Made by a program: the position numbers and the translations under genes. Positions 8,737 through 17,773 of a stretch of DNA of 64,000 nt are shown here, one piece after another (positions within the stretch are counted from its first letter, which is position 1; each line of letters begins with the position of its first letter). The notes beneath the pieces are model-generated. The model was not told the origin of the DNA. It ran no database searches and worked only from the letters and a program-made list of their open reading frames with translations. The DNA is from Phyllobacterium sp. 628 (GTDB lineage Bacteria; Pseudomonadota; Alphaproteobacteria; Rhizobiales; Rhizobiaceae), in NCBI RefSeq assembly GCF_014189505.1, contig NZ_CP050301.1:2301501-2365500 (forward strand), in the 5' to 3' direction.

Positions 8737-10116
8737 ATGACGGCCCGAATACTTGTTGTTGATGACGTTCCAGCCAATGTGAAGCTTCTGGAAGCGCGGT
8801 TGAGTGCGGAATATTATGAAGTTGTCACTGCCTCGAATGGCTACGAGGCCTTGGAATATTGCGAAAACAACAGTGTCGATGTCATTCTGCTTGATGTGAT
8901 GATGCCCGGCATGGATGGATTCGAAGTTTGCCGGCGCCTGAAATCACAATCCAGTACGGCACATATTCCCGTTATACTTGTAACAGCGCTGGATCAGGAT
9001 ACCGATCGGATCATCGGGTTGAATTTTGGCGCCGATGATTTTCTGACCAAGCCGGTCAATGACCTGCAATTGCTGGCCCGGGTAAAAAGTCTTGTCCGCC
9101 TGAAGAATCTCACGGACGAGCTGCGCTTGCGTGTTGCGACAACCCGCGATGTCGGCCTGGAAACGATCCTGCGATTCCCCAGCGGTATTGAAGGTATTTC
9201 ACACGATGCACGGGTTCTGTTGATCGACGAGCGTCCCACCAGTGTCGAACGTATTCAAAACGTCCTTTCAGAAGAATGCATCGTCGATGTGCAGACCGAT
9301 CCACAGACAGGTTTCTTTGATGCCATCCAGGGGAATCATGATTGTCTGATCATTGCATCGAATTTCGCCGATTTTGATCCGCTGCGGATTTGCGCACAGC
9401 TGCGCTCGCTCGACAATACCCGCTCGATGCCCATTATTCTTGTGGCGGATCAGGGTGAGGAGACCAAGATCAGGCGTGCGCTGGAACTGGGTATCAACGA
9501 TTATCTCGTCCGTCCGCTCAATCCCAACGAGTTGCTGGCGCGCCTGCGTACGCAATTGCGCCGCAAGGCCTATCATGATGGCCTGCGGGCCAGTGTGGTC
9601 AAAACCTATGAGATGGCCGTTACTGACAGCCTGACCGGCTTGCACAACCGGCTTTATCTCGAAACGCATCTCGCGACATTGTTCAAACGTGCTATGGACC
9701 GCCGCCGCCCCCTATCGATTCTGATGACCGACATTGACCGGTTCAAGCTGATCAATGACACCCATGGGCATGATGGCGGCGACGAAGTCTTGCGGGAATT
9801 TGCCCGGCGTCTGCGCCGTAATGTGCGCGGCAGCGATCTGGCCAGCCGTTATGGCGGGGAAGAATTCTTCATCGTCATGCCGGATACGGATTTGACCATG
9901 GCGGCCATTGTCGCCGAGCGTATCCGCCGCGAAGTGGCTTCGACACCGTTTTTTGTCAATGAGGGTATTACCAGCGTTCCGGTAACGATCAGCGTCGGCA
10001 TTGCCAGCGTTCAGTCAAAGGATGACAGCGTGGCCAATATGCTCAAGCGTGCCGATGAGGCGCTGTATGGTGCAAAGGCTTCCGGACGAAACAAGGTCGT
10101 CTCGGCAGCAGCCTGA
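8737..10116 (+). CDS. pleD: Diguanylate cyclase response regulator PleD
   Basis: The 459-residue protein has REC1 (Asp53 in LLDVMMPGMDG), a degenerate REC2 (about 155-275, used for dimerisation) and a GGDEF domain with active-site GGEEF at 373-377. An RGSD inhibitory site (RxxD) lies at 364-367, the usual five residues before it. It makes cyclic di-GMP from GTP when phosphorylated and is subject to product inhibition. The REC-REC-GGDEF order and linkage to divK are diagnostic of PleD, which drives pole remodelling in alphaproteobacteria. GGAGAAG precedes the ATG. Confidence 0.95.
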   Translation: MTARILVVDDVPANVKLLEARLSAEYYEVVTASNGYEALEYCENNSVDVILLDVMMPGMDGFEVCRRLKSQSSTAHIPVILVTALDQDTDRIIGLNFGADDFLTKPVNDLQLLARVKSLVRLKNLTDELRLRVATTRDVGLETILRFPSGIEGISHDARVLLIDERPTSVERIQNVLSEECIVDVQTDPQTGFFDAIQGNHDCLIIASNFADFDPLRICAQLRSLDNTRSMPIILVADQGEETKIRRALELGINDYLVRPLNPNELLARLRTQLRRKAYHDGLRASVVKTYEMAVTDSLTGLHNRLYLETHLATLFKRAMDRRRPLSILMTDIDRFKLINDTHGHDGGDEVLREFARRLRRNVRGSDLASRYGGEEFFIVMPDTDLTMAAIVAERIRREVASTPFFVNEGITSVPVTISVGIASVQSKDDSVANMLKRADEALYGAKASGRNKVVSAAA

Positions 10117-10156
10117 AAGATCGGCCAAAACACCGAATCAATCGTCCAGATATGAA

Positions 10157-10178
10157 AATGCCGCCCGGAGGCGGCATT
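10157..10178 (-). terminator. Terminator of rpmG (and 3' hairpin of pleD)
   Basis: Perfect 9-bp stem AATGCCGCC / GGCGGCATT around a 4-base loop. On the minus strand it is followed by TTTTCATATC, giving a short U-tract after rpmG. It lies between the convergent pleD and rpmG. Confidence 0.7.
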
Positions 10179-10200
10179 GATCACGTTGGAAAATCCAGGA

Positions 10201-10368
10201 TTACTTGATCTTGGTTTCCTTGAATTCAACATGCTTGCGTACGACTGGATCGTACTTGCGGAAAGAGAACTTCTCTGTCTTCGTACGGCTGTTCTTGCTC
10301 GTAACGTAAAAGAAACCGGTATCAGCGGTCGACAGAAGCTTGATCTTGATATTTGCAGCCTTAGCCAT
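10201..10368 (-). CDS. rpmG: 50S ribosomal protein L33
   Basis: The 55-residue basic protein starts [20 protein letters not shown] and continues [14 protein letters not shown], the L33 pattern without the paired-cysteine zinc motif of other L33 forms. It is a large-subunit ribosomal protein. Its position after pleD agrees with the order common in Hyphomicrobiales. A sigma-70-like promoter and a terminator flank it, so it looks monocistronic. Confidence 0.95.
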   Translation of the reverse strand: MAKAANIKIKLLSTADTGFFYVTSKNSRTKTEKFSFRKYDPVVRKHVEFKETKIK

Positions 10369-10446
10369 TTTCAGTTTACCTGTCTTTAATAGAAGAGGAC
10401 CGCCGTTCAGTCCAACAACGTGGCTATAAGCGGAAATTCAGGCGGA

Positions 10447-10474
10447 CACATACCAACACCCGCCAAAAAGTCAA
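10447..10474 (-). promoter_or_regulatory. Putative rpmG promoter
   Basis: On the minus strand, TTGACT (10474-10469) and TATGTG (10452-10447) are separated by 16 bases, about 80 bases upstream of the rpmG ATG. Confidence 0.5.
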
Positions 10475-10521
10475 GCCTAGAGCGGCCATAATCTCGCAGT
10501 GAGTGGGGCTCTTGTTAAGTC

Positions 10522-11148
10522 TCATTCCAGTTTAACCCGCGTCTTGAACATAAGCGTAATGCGCATGTGCGGGCAAACCCGCGAGACGCCGCGGGCGACA
10601 TGATGGACGAAGCCCGGGAAAATCAGCAGGCGATTGGGCTTGGCGTAAATGGCAGCCAGAATATCGCTCTTGTCCTGATTGAACAGGATGGTTTCGCCGC
10701 CCCAGTCCGGGTCCCAGCTTTCATGCGGGTAATAAACGGCAGTGCAAGCGCCGGGTTGCAGCGAATCCGTATGGGTTGCGCCATCATTGCCATAGGGCAG
10801 GCCATTGGCATAACAGCGCTGCAGCAAATGTCCTTTCAGTGCGGTCTGACTGAGCTTTTGCCAGAATGCATGGATAAGCGGGGCTCTGGCCGCCAGTTCG
10901 GCGGCGCAGTCATCACTTTGCTTCTGCCGGTCGATATCGCCCTGATCCGCATCGCCCAGCGCTCCGGCAAAATGTTTATGCCAAAACGTCTGGGCGCCTT
11001 CACCGCTATGAGATCGCCAGCCATAACCCCAGCCGCCGCCAACGAGAAACGTGTAGAGCGCCTGCTGCTCGGTAGGATTCAGCAGGTTCTCGATAACAGT
11101 AATGCCCTGCCATGGCGTCGCGGTTTTATCAGACGATTCCGTCATCAT
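10522..11148 (-). CDS. 2-oxoglutarate/Fe(II)-dependent oxygenase family protein
   Basis: The 208-residue product has the HxD metal motif in GATHTDSLQPG and a distal histidine in FPGFVHHVARGVSR. An arginine-bearing strand, MRITLMFKTRV, would bind 2-oxoglutarate. This is the double-stranded beta-helix hydroxylase fold (prolyl-4-hydroxylase/Fe2OG type). The substrate is unknown. The start is either of two ATG codons at 11143-11148. Its stop side faces rpmG, and the autotransporter gene ends 8 bases upstream, on the same strand. The two might be co-transcribed, making modification of a surface protein conceivable, but this is speculation. Confidence 0.8.
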   Translation of the reverse strand: MMTESSDKTATPWQGITVIENLLNPTEQQALYTFLVGGGWGYGWRSHSGEGAQTFWHKHFAGALGDADQGDIDRQKQSDDCAAELAARAPLIHAFWQKLSQTALKGHLLQRCYANGLPYGNDGATHTDSLQPGACTAVYYPHESWDPDWGGETILFNQDKSDILAAIYAKPNRLLIFPGFVHHVARGVSRVCPHMRITLMFKTRVKLE

Positions 11149-11156
11149 TATCTCCC

Positions 11157-14100
11157 CTAAAACCTCACGGTCAGATCGGCTTTGACGGCATTGTCGTGGG
11201 CATTTGATGAGAACTGGCCGTTATAGCTGATGCCAAGGCTGGTGGCTTTGCCGATATTGACATCAAACCCGGCTTCAACGAGCGCTGTGTCCTGTGCAAT
11301 CGGCAGGCCGTCGATGGAAAAAGCCGAACCACCGGCAAAGGCGAGATTGGCCGTGGGTGTCGTGTCGCCAAAAGCATGCCGCCAGCCCGCCATGCCATGG
11401 GCGGTAAGGAGGGTGGCATCGGAGATGGCAAAGCCGTGTGAGGCCCTGAGGCCGAGCGTTGTGGTGGTCAGATCCGTTGTGTCGCCAGTGGATGAGAGCG
11501 CCGTCAAACCGCCGGTTTCGGCAAAGCCATCGGTCTTCAGATGCACGTAAGCTGCCCCGGCAAAGGGTTCGAGTGCCGCATAGGGCGTATCGATGCGGTA
11601 GGAGGCTTCACCGAACACCTGCACGGACTTGGCCGTATAGGCGGCATCATCGCCTTCATCGATGGTCAGAAGATGTGCTCTGCGGCTGGTATCGATTGCA
11701 TGATGGGCAAGGCTGGCCCCAAGGCTCAAGGTCATGGCATCAAGCTTGGTGCCGCCATAGACACCAACCTGATAGCTGTCGGCAGAGCCATGACCGCGAT
11801 CCGTATGGATGGATGTGTTGCCATAGCCGGCCAGAAGGCCAAAGCGCCAATCGGAATGGAACAACCCGTCGGCAATGATGCCATCAAGCCCGGTGACGAA
11901 GCCGCCGACATTGCGGGAAAGCCCGGATGCATTGCTTGTCCCATCCCGCTGGCTCCATGAACCATAGCCTTCCGCCCAGATTGCAGTGGTTTTGGTATCG
12001 GCAGCAGCCAGTGTCCCGGCTTTATCAGCACCATCCGGCCCATAGGCCAGCACCGGAGCTGATGCCTTGGCACCTGTTCCGTCGCCAAAGGCTGCCCTGA
12101 TCCGGTTTGATGCTGCATCGCGGACAAAGCGGCTGTCTTCGGCAAGCACACCCTGGAGCGAGGCATGGATTTCGCCGGAAAGGCTGTCAAAGTCGGCCGG
12201 AAGATTGGCAGCATAGGTTGCCGTGGCCACCGTGTCATAGAGCGTGTTGCCAAGCCCGAGCGCCTCGAGAGCATTACCCACCGACTTCTGGTTCTTTGTT
12301 TCACCCACATCGGCAAAGGCCACGCCATTGCGTGACAGGGTCAGCATCACATCATTGGGATCATAGGCCAGTGCCCCGCCGATGAAGAGATAGGCGGGAA
12401 GAACGCTGTCGAAGGCACCGGAGACACCGCCAGCAGAGGTGAGGATCGTGTAGCTCTTGTTCAAAAGCGCCAAGGTTTCTGCTGGGGTCAAAGGCACCTT
12501 GCCGTTCTCTGGCGAAACCGTGACGATGCCGCCGAGCAGAGTTGTCTTGCCGCCGACGGCAAGCTTGTCCGCCCCGCCATTGCCATTGACTTCAACGGCA
12601 AACCAGCTGCCCGGATCGAAGCTCGCATCGCCATTGGCAGTCAGAACACCAACCGAATTGCCCGGCGCAACCATACCGCCTGCATGCACCATCAACCCGC
12701 CGACAAAACCATTGCCACCAAGAATGCCGCCTGTTGTGGTTGCAATGCCGGTCTGCGGATCAACAACGCCAATGCCGCTGCCATCGACAGTGACATCGGA
12801 GGTGAGGGACCCATTGACGCTCAGCGTGCCGCCGCGCACCCAGGTACTTCCCGTATAGGTATTCTTGCCCTCAAGGATCAGCTGACCGTCACCAAGTTTT
12901 TCAAGACTGCCGACATAGGTCTTGCCGGTCAAAGGATCGAGGCCACGGGTTGCTACCGCATTGTCCCACGTGGCGATCAGCTTGTTCAACAGGGCCTTAT
13001 CGTCATCGCTCAGAGCTCCCTTGCTATCGACAAGTGCCTGCAGATCTTTCTCGTCATCTGGGGTGAGTGCTCCGCCATAATTTGCGACAGGCCAACGCCC
13101 AAGTGCCAATATGTCGGCCATGCCGCTAATCTCCCAATGGCCGTCGCTCAATATCTTGTGAAGCTTAGCCACCACCTGCTTGTCATCGGCCTGACGCGCT
13201 ATAATAGCTGCATCGGATATGTCGTTTGACCAGGTATCGCTGGTTCCACCCGGTAGAGCAGGCGCAAAATGACCGAAAAATTGCCCCGGGCCATCCATGG
13301 CTTTCTTCATATCCGGCAGACCCCAGCCGCCAATATCAGTCGGTACGCCTGAAGTGCCATCAATGACCTGCGTCAGTAATCCTTGCGTTTTCTCACCATT
13401 CCCACCCGTTTGCTCAGGTGCGACAACCTTGTTTTGCGCTGTGGTGAACAAGACTGACAAAGCCTGCTCGGACGTCAGGTAAGGGAAACGCTGCATAACA
13501 AGGGCAACGTCGCCAGAGATATTCGGTGATGAGGCTGACGTGCCGTTTGAATTGTCGGTGTACATGCCTCCCGGCATGGTGGAGGTCATGCCTGAAGGAC
13601 CCATGATGCACCACCATTTGGCGACACCGCACGGGTTATACACTTGGGCCCCGGTCTCGTCATAGCCCGTTGCTGCGACCCAGAGACCTTCCAATTCCGG
13701 ATTGAAGAACGGTTTACTGGCACCAAGGTCTGGATTGAGCGCTCCATCTTGATTATCAGCAGAAAAGACTTGGATATAATGGTATTTCAGTGCGGATTCA
13801 GCCGCTGCATCAAGCCATGTCTTGCTTCCGGTTTTGCCATTGATATCAGGGAGGGCGCTACCCTTGGCAAAGCCTCTATAAGCATATGTCAGATTGGAAA
13901 TGCTGGCTTCAGGATATGTTGCGTCACCGGTTGTGGCTTCCAGCCCAATACGCGAATCCTGCCCCCAACTGTTGTTGACGACCCGCACGCCCGCATCGCC
14001 AAGACCCTCATAGGCTGCCTTGAAGTAATTATAGTCGAGATCGTTCGATCCGAAGTGGCGGTTGTCGTCTGTACCGCCAGTGTTGGCGACGTAAAGATCG

Positions 14101-14987
14101 GCATCATAAGCCACACCATGCATGCCTTCGCCATCGCGTGCTGCGCCTATAGTTCCGGTCATTTCAGTGCCGTGCGGCGCATTGATGCGTGGGTTGAATT
14201 CTCCACTAATATCGAAGGCAGTTCCCGCTTTGATGAATTCGAGCGGATTGGCAAGCGTATCGTCCTTACCCTCCACATATTTGGGCTGGTCCGTGCCATA
14301 AACTCCTTTTACATCAACCAGATGCAACCGGCCGTTGGGAAATTCCCGATGGGTGGATAGAATACCGGAATCAAGGACACCGACTTTTACTCCCTTGCCG
14401 GTAATGCCGTTGAAGCCATTCTTGTTGTAAGCATAGGCGTATTGGGTATTCGTCGCTGCGAGGCCAAAGTTTTCCTTGAATTCCGGTGTTATCCAGCTGG
14501 CGGGATCACCCAAACGCCCCGGTTCCTGATAAGCTTGCAGAGCAGGCAAGAGGTTACGCAATTTGTTGGCAATAGCCGTGATGGCGAGTGCTTCGTCCTG
14601 TGTGATGTGACCAAAGGGATATTGCTGGTTGCCTAGGCTGCTTTCGCGATAGCCCGTCAATTTCGATAGCAATGCTCGGCCTAGCGGCCACTGCTGGTCG
14701 AACCGTAGATCTTTTGATTTAGCCAAAATGCCGGCAATCTCATCAGCCGCTGCCTTCAACCCGCTTTTTTTAAGGCCCTTTGGGAGGTCGTCGGGCGTCA
14801 CCTGTTGCAACAATTGCAAAATATTGGCGCTGCTATAGGGGTCGGCGGCTTGTTGAGCAGTTGCCGGATTAGCCATGGCGGCTGTCAAAAGAAGTGCCGG
14901 AACAACGCTGGTCAGAAGATGTTTGCGGAGGCGAGCAAGGTGGTGTGGACGTTGGGATGCGGAATTCTGGATAAATTGCGTGTTCAT
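11157..14987 (-). CDS. Subtilisin-like (S8) serine protease autotransporter
   Basis: A 1276-residue type V secreted protein. Residues 1-46 form an extended signal peptide ending ANPATAQQA. The passenger carries a peptidase S8 domain with the triad Asp206 (GVLDSGI), His272 (APHGTEMTG) and Ser484 (GTSASSP). A passenger-associated repeat (GDGQLILEGKNTYTGSTW) lies near residues 690-705, and the last ~270 residues are an outer-membrane beta-barrel ending LTVRF. All catalytic residues are intact, so an exported active protease is expected. A segment of about 100 residues rich in Asp and Lys (near 590-680) separates protease and repeat and was not recognised. It interrupts an otherwise core gene order and may be acquired. 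Confidence 0.92.
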   Translation of the reverse strand: MNTQFIQNSASQRPHHLARLRKHLLTSVVPALLLTAAMANPATAQQAADPYSSANILQLLQQVTPDDLPKGLKKSGLKAAADEIAGILAKSKDLRFDQQWPLGRALLSKLTGYRESSLGNQQYPFGHITQDEALAITAIANKLRNLLPALQAYQEPGRLGDPASWITPEFKENFGLAATNTQYAYAYNKNGFNGITGKGVKVGVLDSGILSTHREFPNGRLHLVDVKGVYGTDQPKYVEGKDDTLANPLEFIKAGTAFDISGEFNPRINAPHGTEMTGTIGAARDGEGMHGVAYDADLYVANTGGTDDNRHFGSNDLDYNYFKAAYEGLGDAGVRVVNNSWGQDSRIGLEATTGDATYPEASISNLTYAYRGFAKGSALPDINGKTGSKTWLDAAAESALKYHYIQVFSADNQDGALNPDLGASKPFFNPELEGLWVAATGYDETGAQVYNPCGVAKWWCIMGPSGMTSTMPGGMYTDNSNGTSASSPNISGDVALVMQRFPYLTSEQALSVLFTTAQNKVVAPEQTGGNGEKTQGLLTQVIDGTSGVPTDIGGWGLPDMKKAMDGPGQFFGHFAPALPGGTSDTWSNDISDAAIIARQADDKQVVAKLHKILSDGHWEISGMADILALGRWPVANYGGALTPDDEKDLQALVDSKGALSDDDKALLNKLIATWDNAVATRGLDPLTGKTYVGSLEKLGDGQLILEGKNTYTGSTWVRGGTLSVNGSLTSDVTVDGSGIGVVDPQTGIATTTGGILGGNGFVGGLMVHAGGMVAPGNSVGVLTANGDASFDPGSWFAVEVNGNGGADKLAVGGKTTLLGGIVTVSPENGKVPLTPAETLALLNKSYTILTSAGGVSGAFDSVLPAYLFIGGALAYDPNDVMLTLSRNGVAFADVGETKNQKSVGNALEALGLGNTLYDTVATATYAANLPADFDSLSGEIHASLQGVLAEDSRFVRDAASNRIRAAFGDGTGAKASAPVLAYGPDGADKAGTLAAADTKTTAIWAEGYGSWSQRDGTSNASGLSRNVGGFVTGLDGIIADGLFHSDWRFGLLAGYGNTSIHTDRGHGSADSYQVGVYGGTKLDAMTLSLGASLAHHAIDTSRRAHLLTIDEGDDAAYTAKSVQVFGEASYRIDTPYAALEPFAGAAYVHLKTDGFAETGGLTALSSTGDTTDLTTTTLGLRASHGFAISDATLLTAHGMAGWRHAFGDTTPTANLAFAGGSAFSIDGLPIAQDTALVEAGFDVNIGKATSLGISYNGQFSSNAHDNAVKADLTVRF

Positions 14988-15409
14988 TGAAATCCCCTCA
15001 GATCATGAAATAACTGTTCCATCGCTCGGTCGCCAAAGGGACGAGCGGGAAAAATACATTAGGAAAAGGCGGAAATGACTATTGCCAGTTACCCCTTGCG
15101 GGGTGCTGTCGTGAAAATTGGCGTCATTGCATCATTAATCAACTGATGCAGCGCCTGCACAGCTTTCTACGCCTGTCGTTGAGATGGCTGACAATCGCCG
15201 AAAAATTTGACCAGTTTTGTGCGGCCTGAAATGAATGAATCAGAACTACCTTTTATTCATACCAACTATCCCCTTGAATTATATTGAGTTTAGTATGAGT
15301 CCTCAGGGGGAATTTAGACACAACCTGACGCTACTGAATAATGATATTATTCTATGGTATTAATAACCCTTAGGAATACCTTGCTATCAGCCGGGTTTGC
15401 ATTGCCGAC
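14988..15409. other. Intergenic region upstream of the autotransporter
   Basis: About 420 bases, AT-rich, with no credible coding frame. It should hold the autotransporter promoter (GGGGAT ribosome site just before its ATG). A small ACCCC-ttgc-GGGGT hairpin lies at 15091-15104. Nothing else was recognised. Confidence 0.5.
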
Positions 15410-16588
15410 CTAACTCTTGCGCCGGACCAATCTCGACCCGACAAGCAGTGCGTAGGCGGCGAAGAATATCGCGAGCGACACGCCAAAGCCGCCCGGACCC
15501 ATCAGGTCCATGCCGATACCCAGCGCCTGCGGGCCGACAAGCATACCAACCGCGTAACAGAACACAAAGGCTGCATTGGCCGAGGCAAGTTCCCGGCCGG
15601 TCAATTGCGAGCCGAGATGCGCCAGCCCGACCGTATAGAGGCCTGCAACCACGCCGCCCCAGACAAACAGCAGGGCGGCGACAAGATACCAGTTGGAAGC
15701 AATGAATGGCAGCACGCACATACCCGCAAGGCCAACCAGCGCGCAGACCAGCAATATCTTCCGGCGGTCCTGCACATGGTCGCTGAGCAAGCCGATGGGT
15801 ATCTGCATCAGCACATTGCCGAGGCCGATCGTCGTCAACAGCAGAGCAGCATTGGCCTCGCTATAGCCGATCCGCGCGCCATAGACGGGAAACAGGGCAA
15901 AGCCACCGGTTTCCACCGCGCCGAACACGAATACAGCCGCTGTTGCTGTCGGCACCGCCCAGATAAACGGCGCGAAAGGCACGTGCTCTTCCTCATGAAA
16001 ATCCGGGCTTTCCTTCCACGCGAGCAGCACCGGGATCATGGCAAAGATGATGATGCCGAAGCCAACGGCAAACGGCGTGATACCGCCGCTGCCAATGCGC
16101 GAAAACAGCCAGGGGCCGAGCGCAAACCCCATCGACAGCACGGTGGCATAAACGCCAAGCACCAGTCCGCGCTTTTCAGGCGGGGCGGCGGTATTGATCC
16201 AGTATTCCGACAGGATGAATAGCATGGTCAGCGCAAAGTGCAGGAAAACACGCAGGACCACCCACATCCAGAAATCGGTGAAGACATAAAAGCCGAAGAA
16301 GGATACCGCTCCGATAAACAGCATCAGCAGCAAGGTCGGCACGACGCCGAGGCGGGCAGCGATGGGTGCTGCAAAAGGTGCGGCAACGATCGAGGCAATA
16401 CCGGCCACAGCGGCATTCAGGCCGATCATCGTGGCGGAATGCCCACGGCTTTCCAGAATCACGCTCAGGAGCGGAATGCCCAGACCGATGGCAACACCAA
16501 CGGCGCTGATCGTTGCAATGGCCGCAACAAGCGCGCGCCAGGAGGACCGGACCACAATTGTGTCCGTCGTCTGCTGCAATGAGTCCAC
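15410..16588 (-). CDS. MFS transporter
   Basis: The 392-residue protein has about twelve hydrophobic spans and MFS-type loops (ESRGHSATMIGLNAAVAG between the first two helices; GLLSDHVQDRRK after the seventh or eighth). It belongs to the major facilitator superfamily, inner membrane; the substrate is not evident (YcaD-like general exporters look similar). The start is GTG at 16588, overlapping the NUDIX gene stop by one base (TAGTG). It is the last gene of the topA-rnr-DUF983-NUDIX series. Confidence 0.85.
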   Translation of the reverse strand: MDSLQQTTDTIVVRSSWRALVAAIATISAVGVAIGLGIPLLSVILESRGHSATMIGLNAAVAGIASIVAAPFAAPIAARLGVVPTLLLMLFIGAVSFFGFYVFTDFWMWVVLRVFLHFALTMLFILSEYWINTAAPPEKRGLVLGVYATVLSMGFALGPWLFSRIGSGGITPFAVGFGIIIFAMIPVLLAWKESPDFHEEEHVPFAPFIWAVPTATAAVFVFGAVETGGFALFPVYGARIGYSEANAALLLTTIGLGNVLMQIPIGLLSDHVQDRRKILLVCALVGLAGMCVLPFIASNWYLVAALLFVWGGVVAGLYTVGLAHLGSQLTGRELASANAAFVFCYAVGMLVGPQALGIGMDLMGPGGFGVSLAIFFAAYALLVGSRLVRRKS

Positions 16589-17340
16589 TAGAAAACCTCT
16601 CGGACGAAGCGGCCGTACTTCATGCCGTATTGAACAATGCTGTGACCGGGTGACAAATCAGGATTATCGGCGAGAAATGCCTTGGCTTCCTCGATGATGG
16701 CACGGGTGATCGTGGGAATATCGAGTTGCAAAGCTTGCGCGAAAGGCAGCCAGCACAATTCTTCCAGTTCCTGCGACGGGCCGGTGGCCTCCGGCAGGCT
16801 GTCGGCGACCGCATCGCGGAACACCATGAAGAAGCGCGTATCGAAACGCCGGGTGCGTCCGGGCGGGGTGGTTGCCCTGGCAAAATAGCGCATGACGGAA
16901 AGGTCGGGCAGGATGTTCCGCTCGGCAAAGGCCGCCCAGTCCGGATGGCTGGTAGCGTTGTTGGCGTGAGCAGCGTGTGTGCGGTTGCCCAGGAACAATC
17001 CCGCTTCCTCATAGGTCTCGCGGATAGCGGAAAGGGCTAGCGCACGGCAGCGCCGGTTGCTTGGCCTTGTTCCCATACCCATAAGCAGTTTGGCTTGATC
17101 GGCTTCGGAGAGTTCATGAGCGGCAACGACGCGCCCGTCAGTTCGCTCGGTGCGCCCGCCCGGAAACACGAATTTTCCCGGCATGAACACATGGCGCATG
17201 TGGCGCTTGCCCATGAGAATGCGCAGGTCCTTGCTCGAACGGTCGATAATCAGCAGCGATGCGGCATCGCGCGGCCGCATACGGGCTGTTTTTGGTGCTG
17301 CCGTCTCCGGCGCAGGTGTGTTGAGGTCATTCAGGGGCAT
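16588..17340 (-). CDS. NUDIX hydrolase
   Basis: The 250-residue protein contains GKFVFPGGRTERTDGR and, after an insertion of about 45 residues, AIRETYEEAGLFLG. Together these make a split Nudix box (G...REtyEEaG), so it should be a Mg-dependent diphosphohydrolase of an unknown nucleoside-diphosphate derivative. I use ATG 17340 (MPLNDLNTPAPE), which lies just past the DUF983 stop with GGA upstream; the frame extends to 17448, but that part overlaps DUF983. Confidence 0.85.
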   Translation of the reverse strand: MPLNDLNTPAPETAAPKTARMRPRDAASLLIIDRSSKDLRILMGKRHMRHVFMPGKFVFPGGRTERTDGRVVAAHELSEADQAKLLMGMGTRPSNRRCRALALSAIRETYEEAGLFLGNRTHAAHANNATSHPDWAAFAERNILPDLSVMRYFARATTPPGRTRRFDTRFFMVFRDAVADSLPEATGPSQELEELCWLPFAQALQLDIPTITRAIIEEAKAFLADNPDLSPGHSIVQYGMKYGRFVREVF

Positions 17341-17344
17341 GAGA

Positions 17345-17773
17345 TCACCGTTCCGGCGGTTCCAGTTCGTTGGTTTCGCCGAAACCATGCATGTAATTGG
17401 CCCATTGCAATCCAATAATCGCACCCTTGATGGGTTGAAGCAGGGCAATCGACAGGATCACCGTCAGCGGTGCCCAGATCGCCAGATGCATCCAATTTGG
17501 AAGCAGCACGAGCGTTTCCACCGCAAGGAATCCACCCAGCACAATATGGCCTACAATTGTGATGGTTATATAAGCAGGAAAATCATCGGCTTGCTGATGG
17601 GTGTAATCTTCACCGCAGACGGCGCAATTGTCGACCGATTTGACGAAGGCACGAAACAGCTTGCCTTGGCCGCAATGCGGACAACGGCTGCACAAACCGC
17701 GCCACATGGCCAGACCCACCGGACGGGCGGGCCTCACCGGGGCCGTATCTGAGCCAAAAATCTGCTCTGTCAT
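17345..17773 (-). CDS. DUF983 family membrane protein
   Basis: The 142-residue protein has an N-terminal zinc-ribbon-like pair (CSRCPHCGQGKLF and CAVCGEDY) and two transmembrane helices (TITIVGHIVLGGFLAVETLV and HLAIWAPLTVILSIALLQP). This is the DUF983 arrangement. Function is unknown. Its start codon overlaps the rnr stop (ATGA), giving translational coupling. Confidence 0.88.
   Translation of the reverse strand: MTEQIFGSDTAPVRPARPVGLAMWRGLCSRCPHCGQGKLFRAFVKSVDNCAVCGEDYTHQQADDFPAYITITIVGHIVLGGFLAVETLVLLPNWMHLAIWAPLTVILSIALLQPIKGAIIGLQWANYMHGFGETNELEPPER

Noticed and set aside
13644..14360. 238-codon plus-strand frame inside the autotransporter gene
   Set aside because: Antisense to the intact subtilase domain; no family resemblance or ribosome site.
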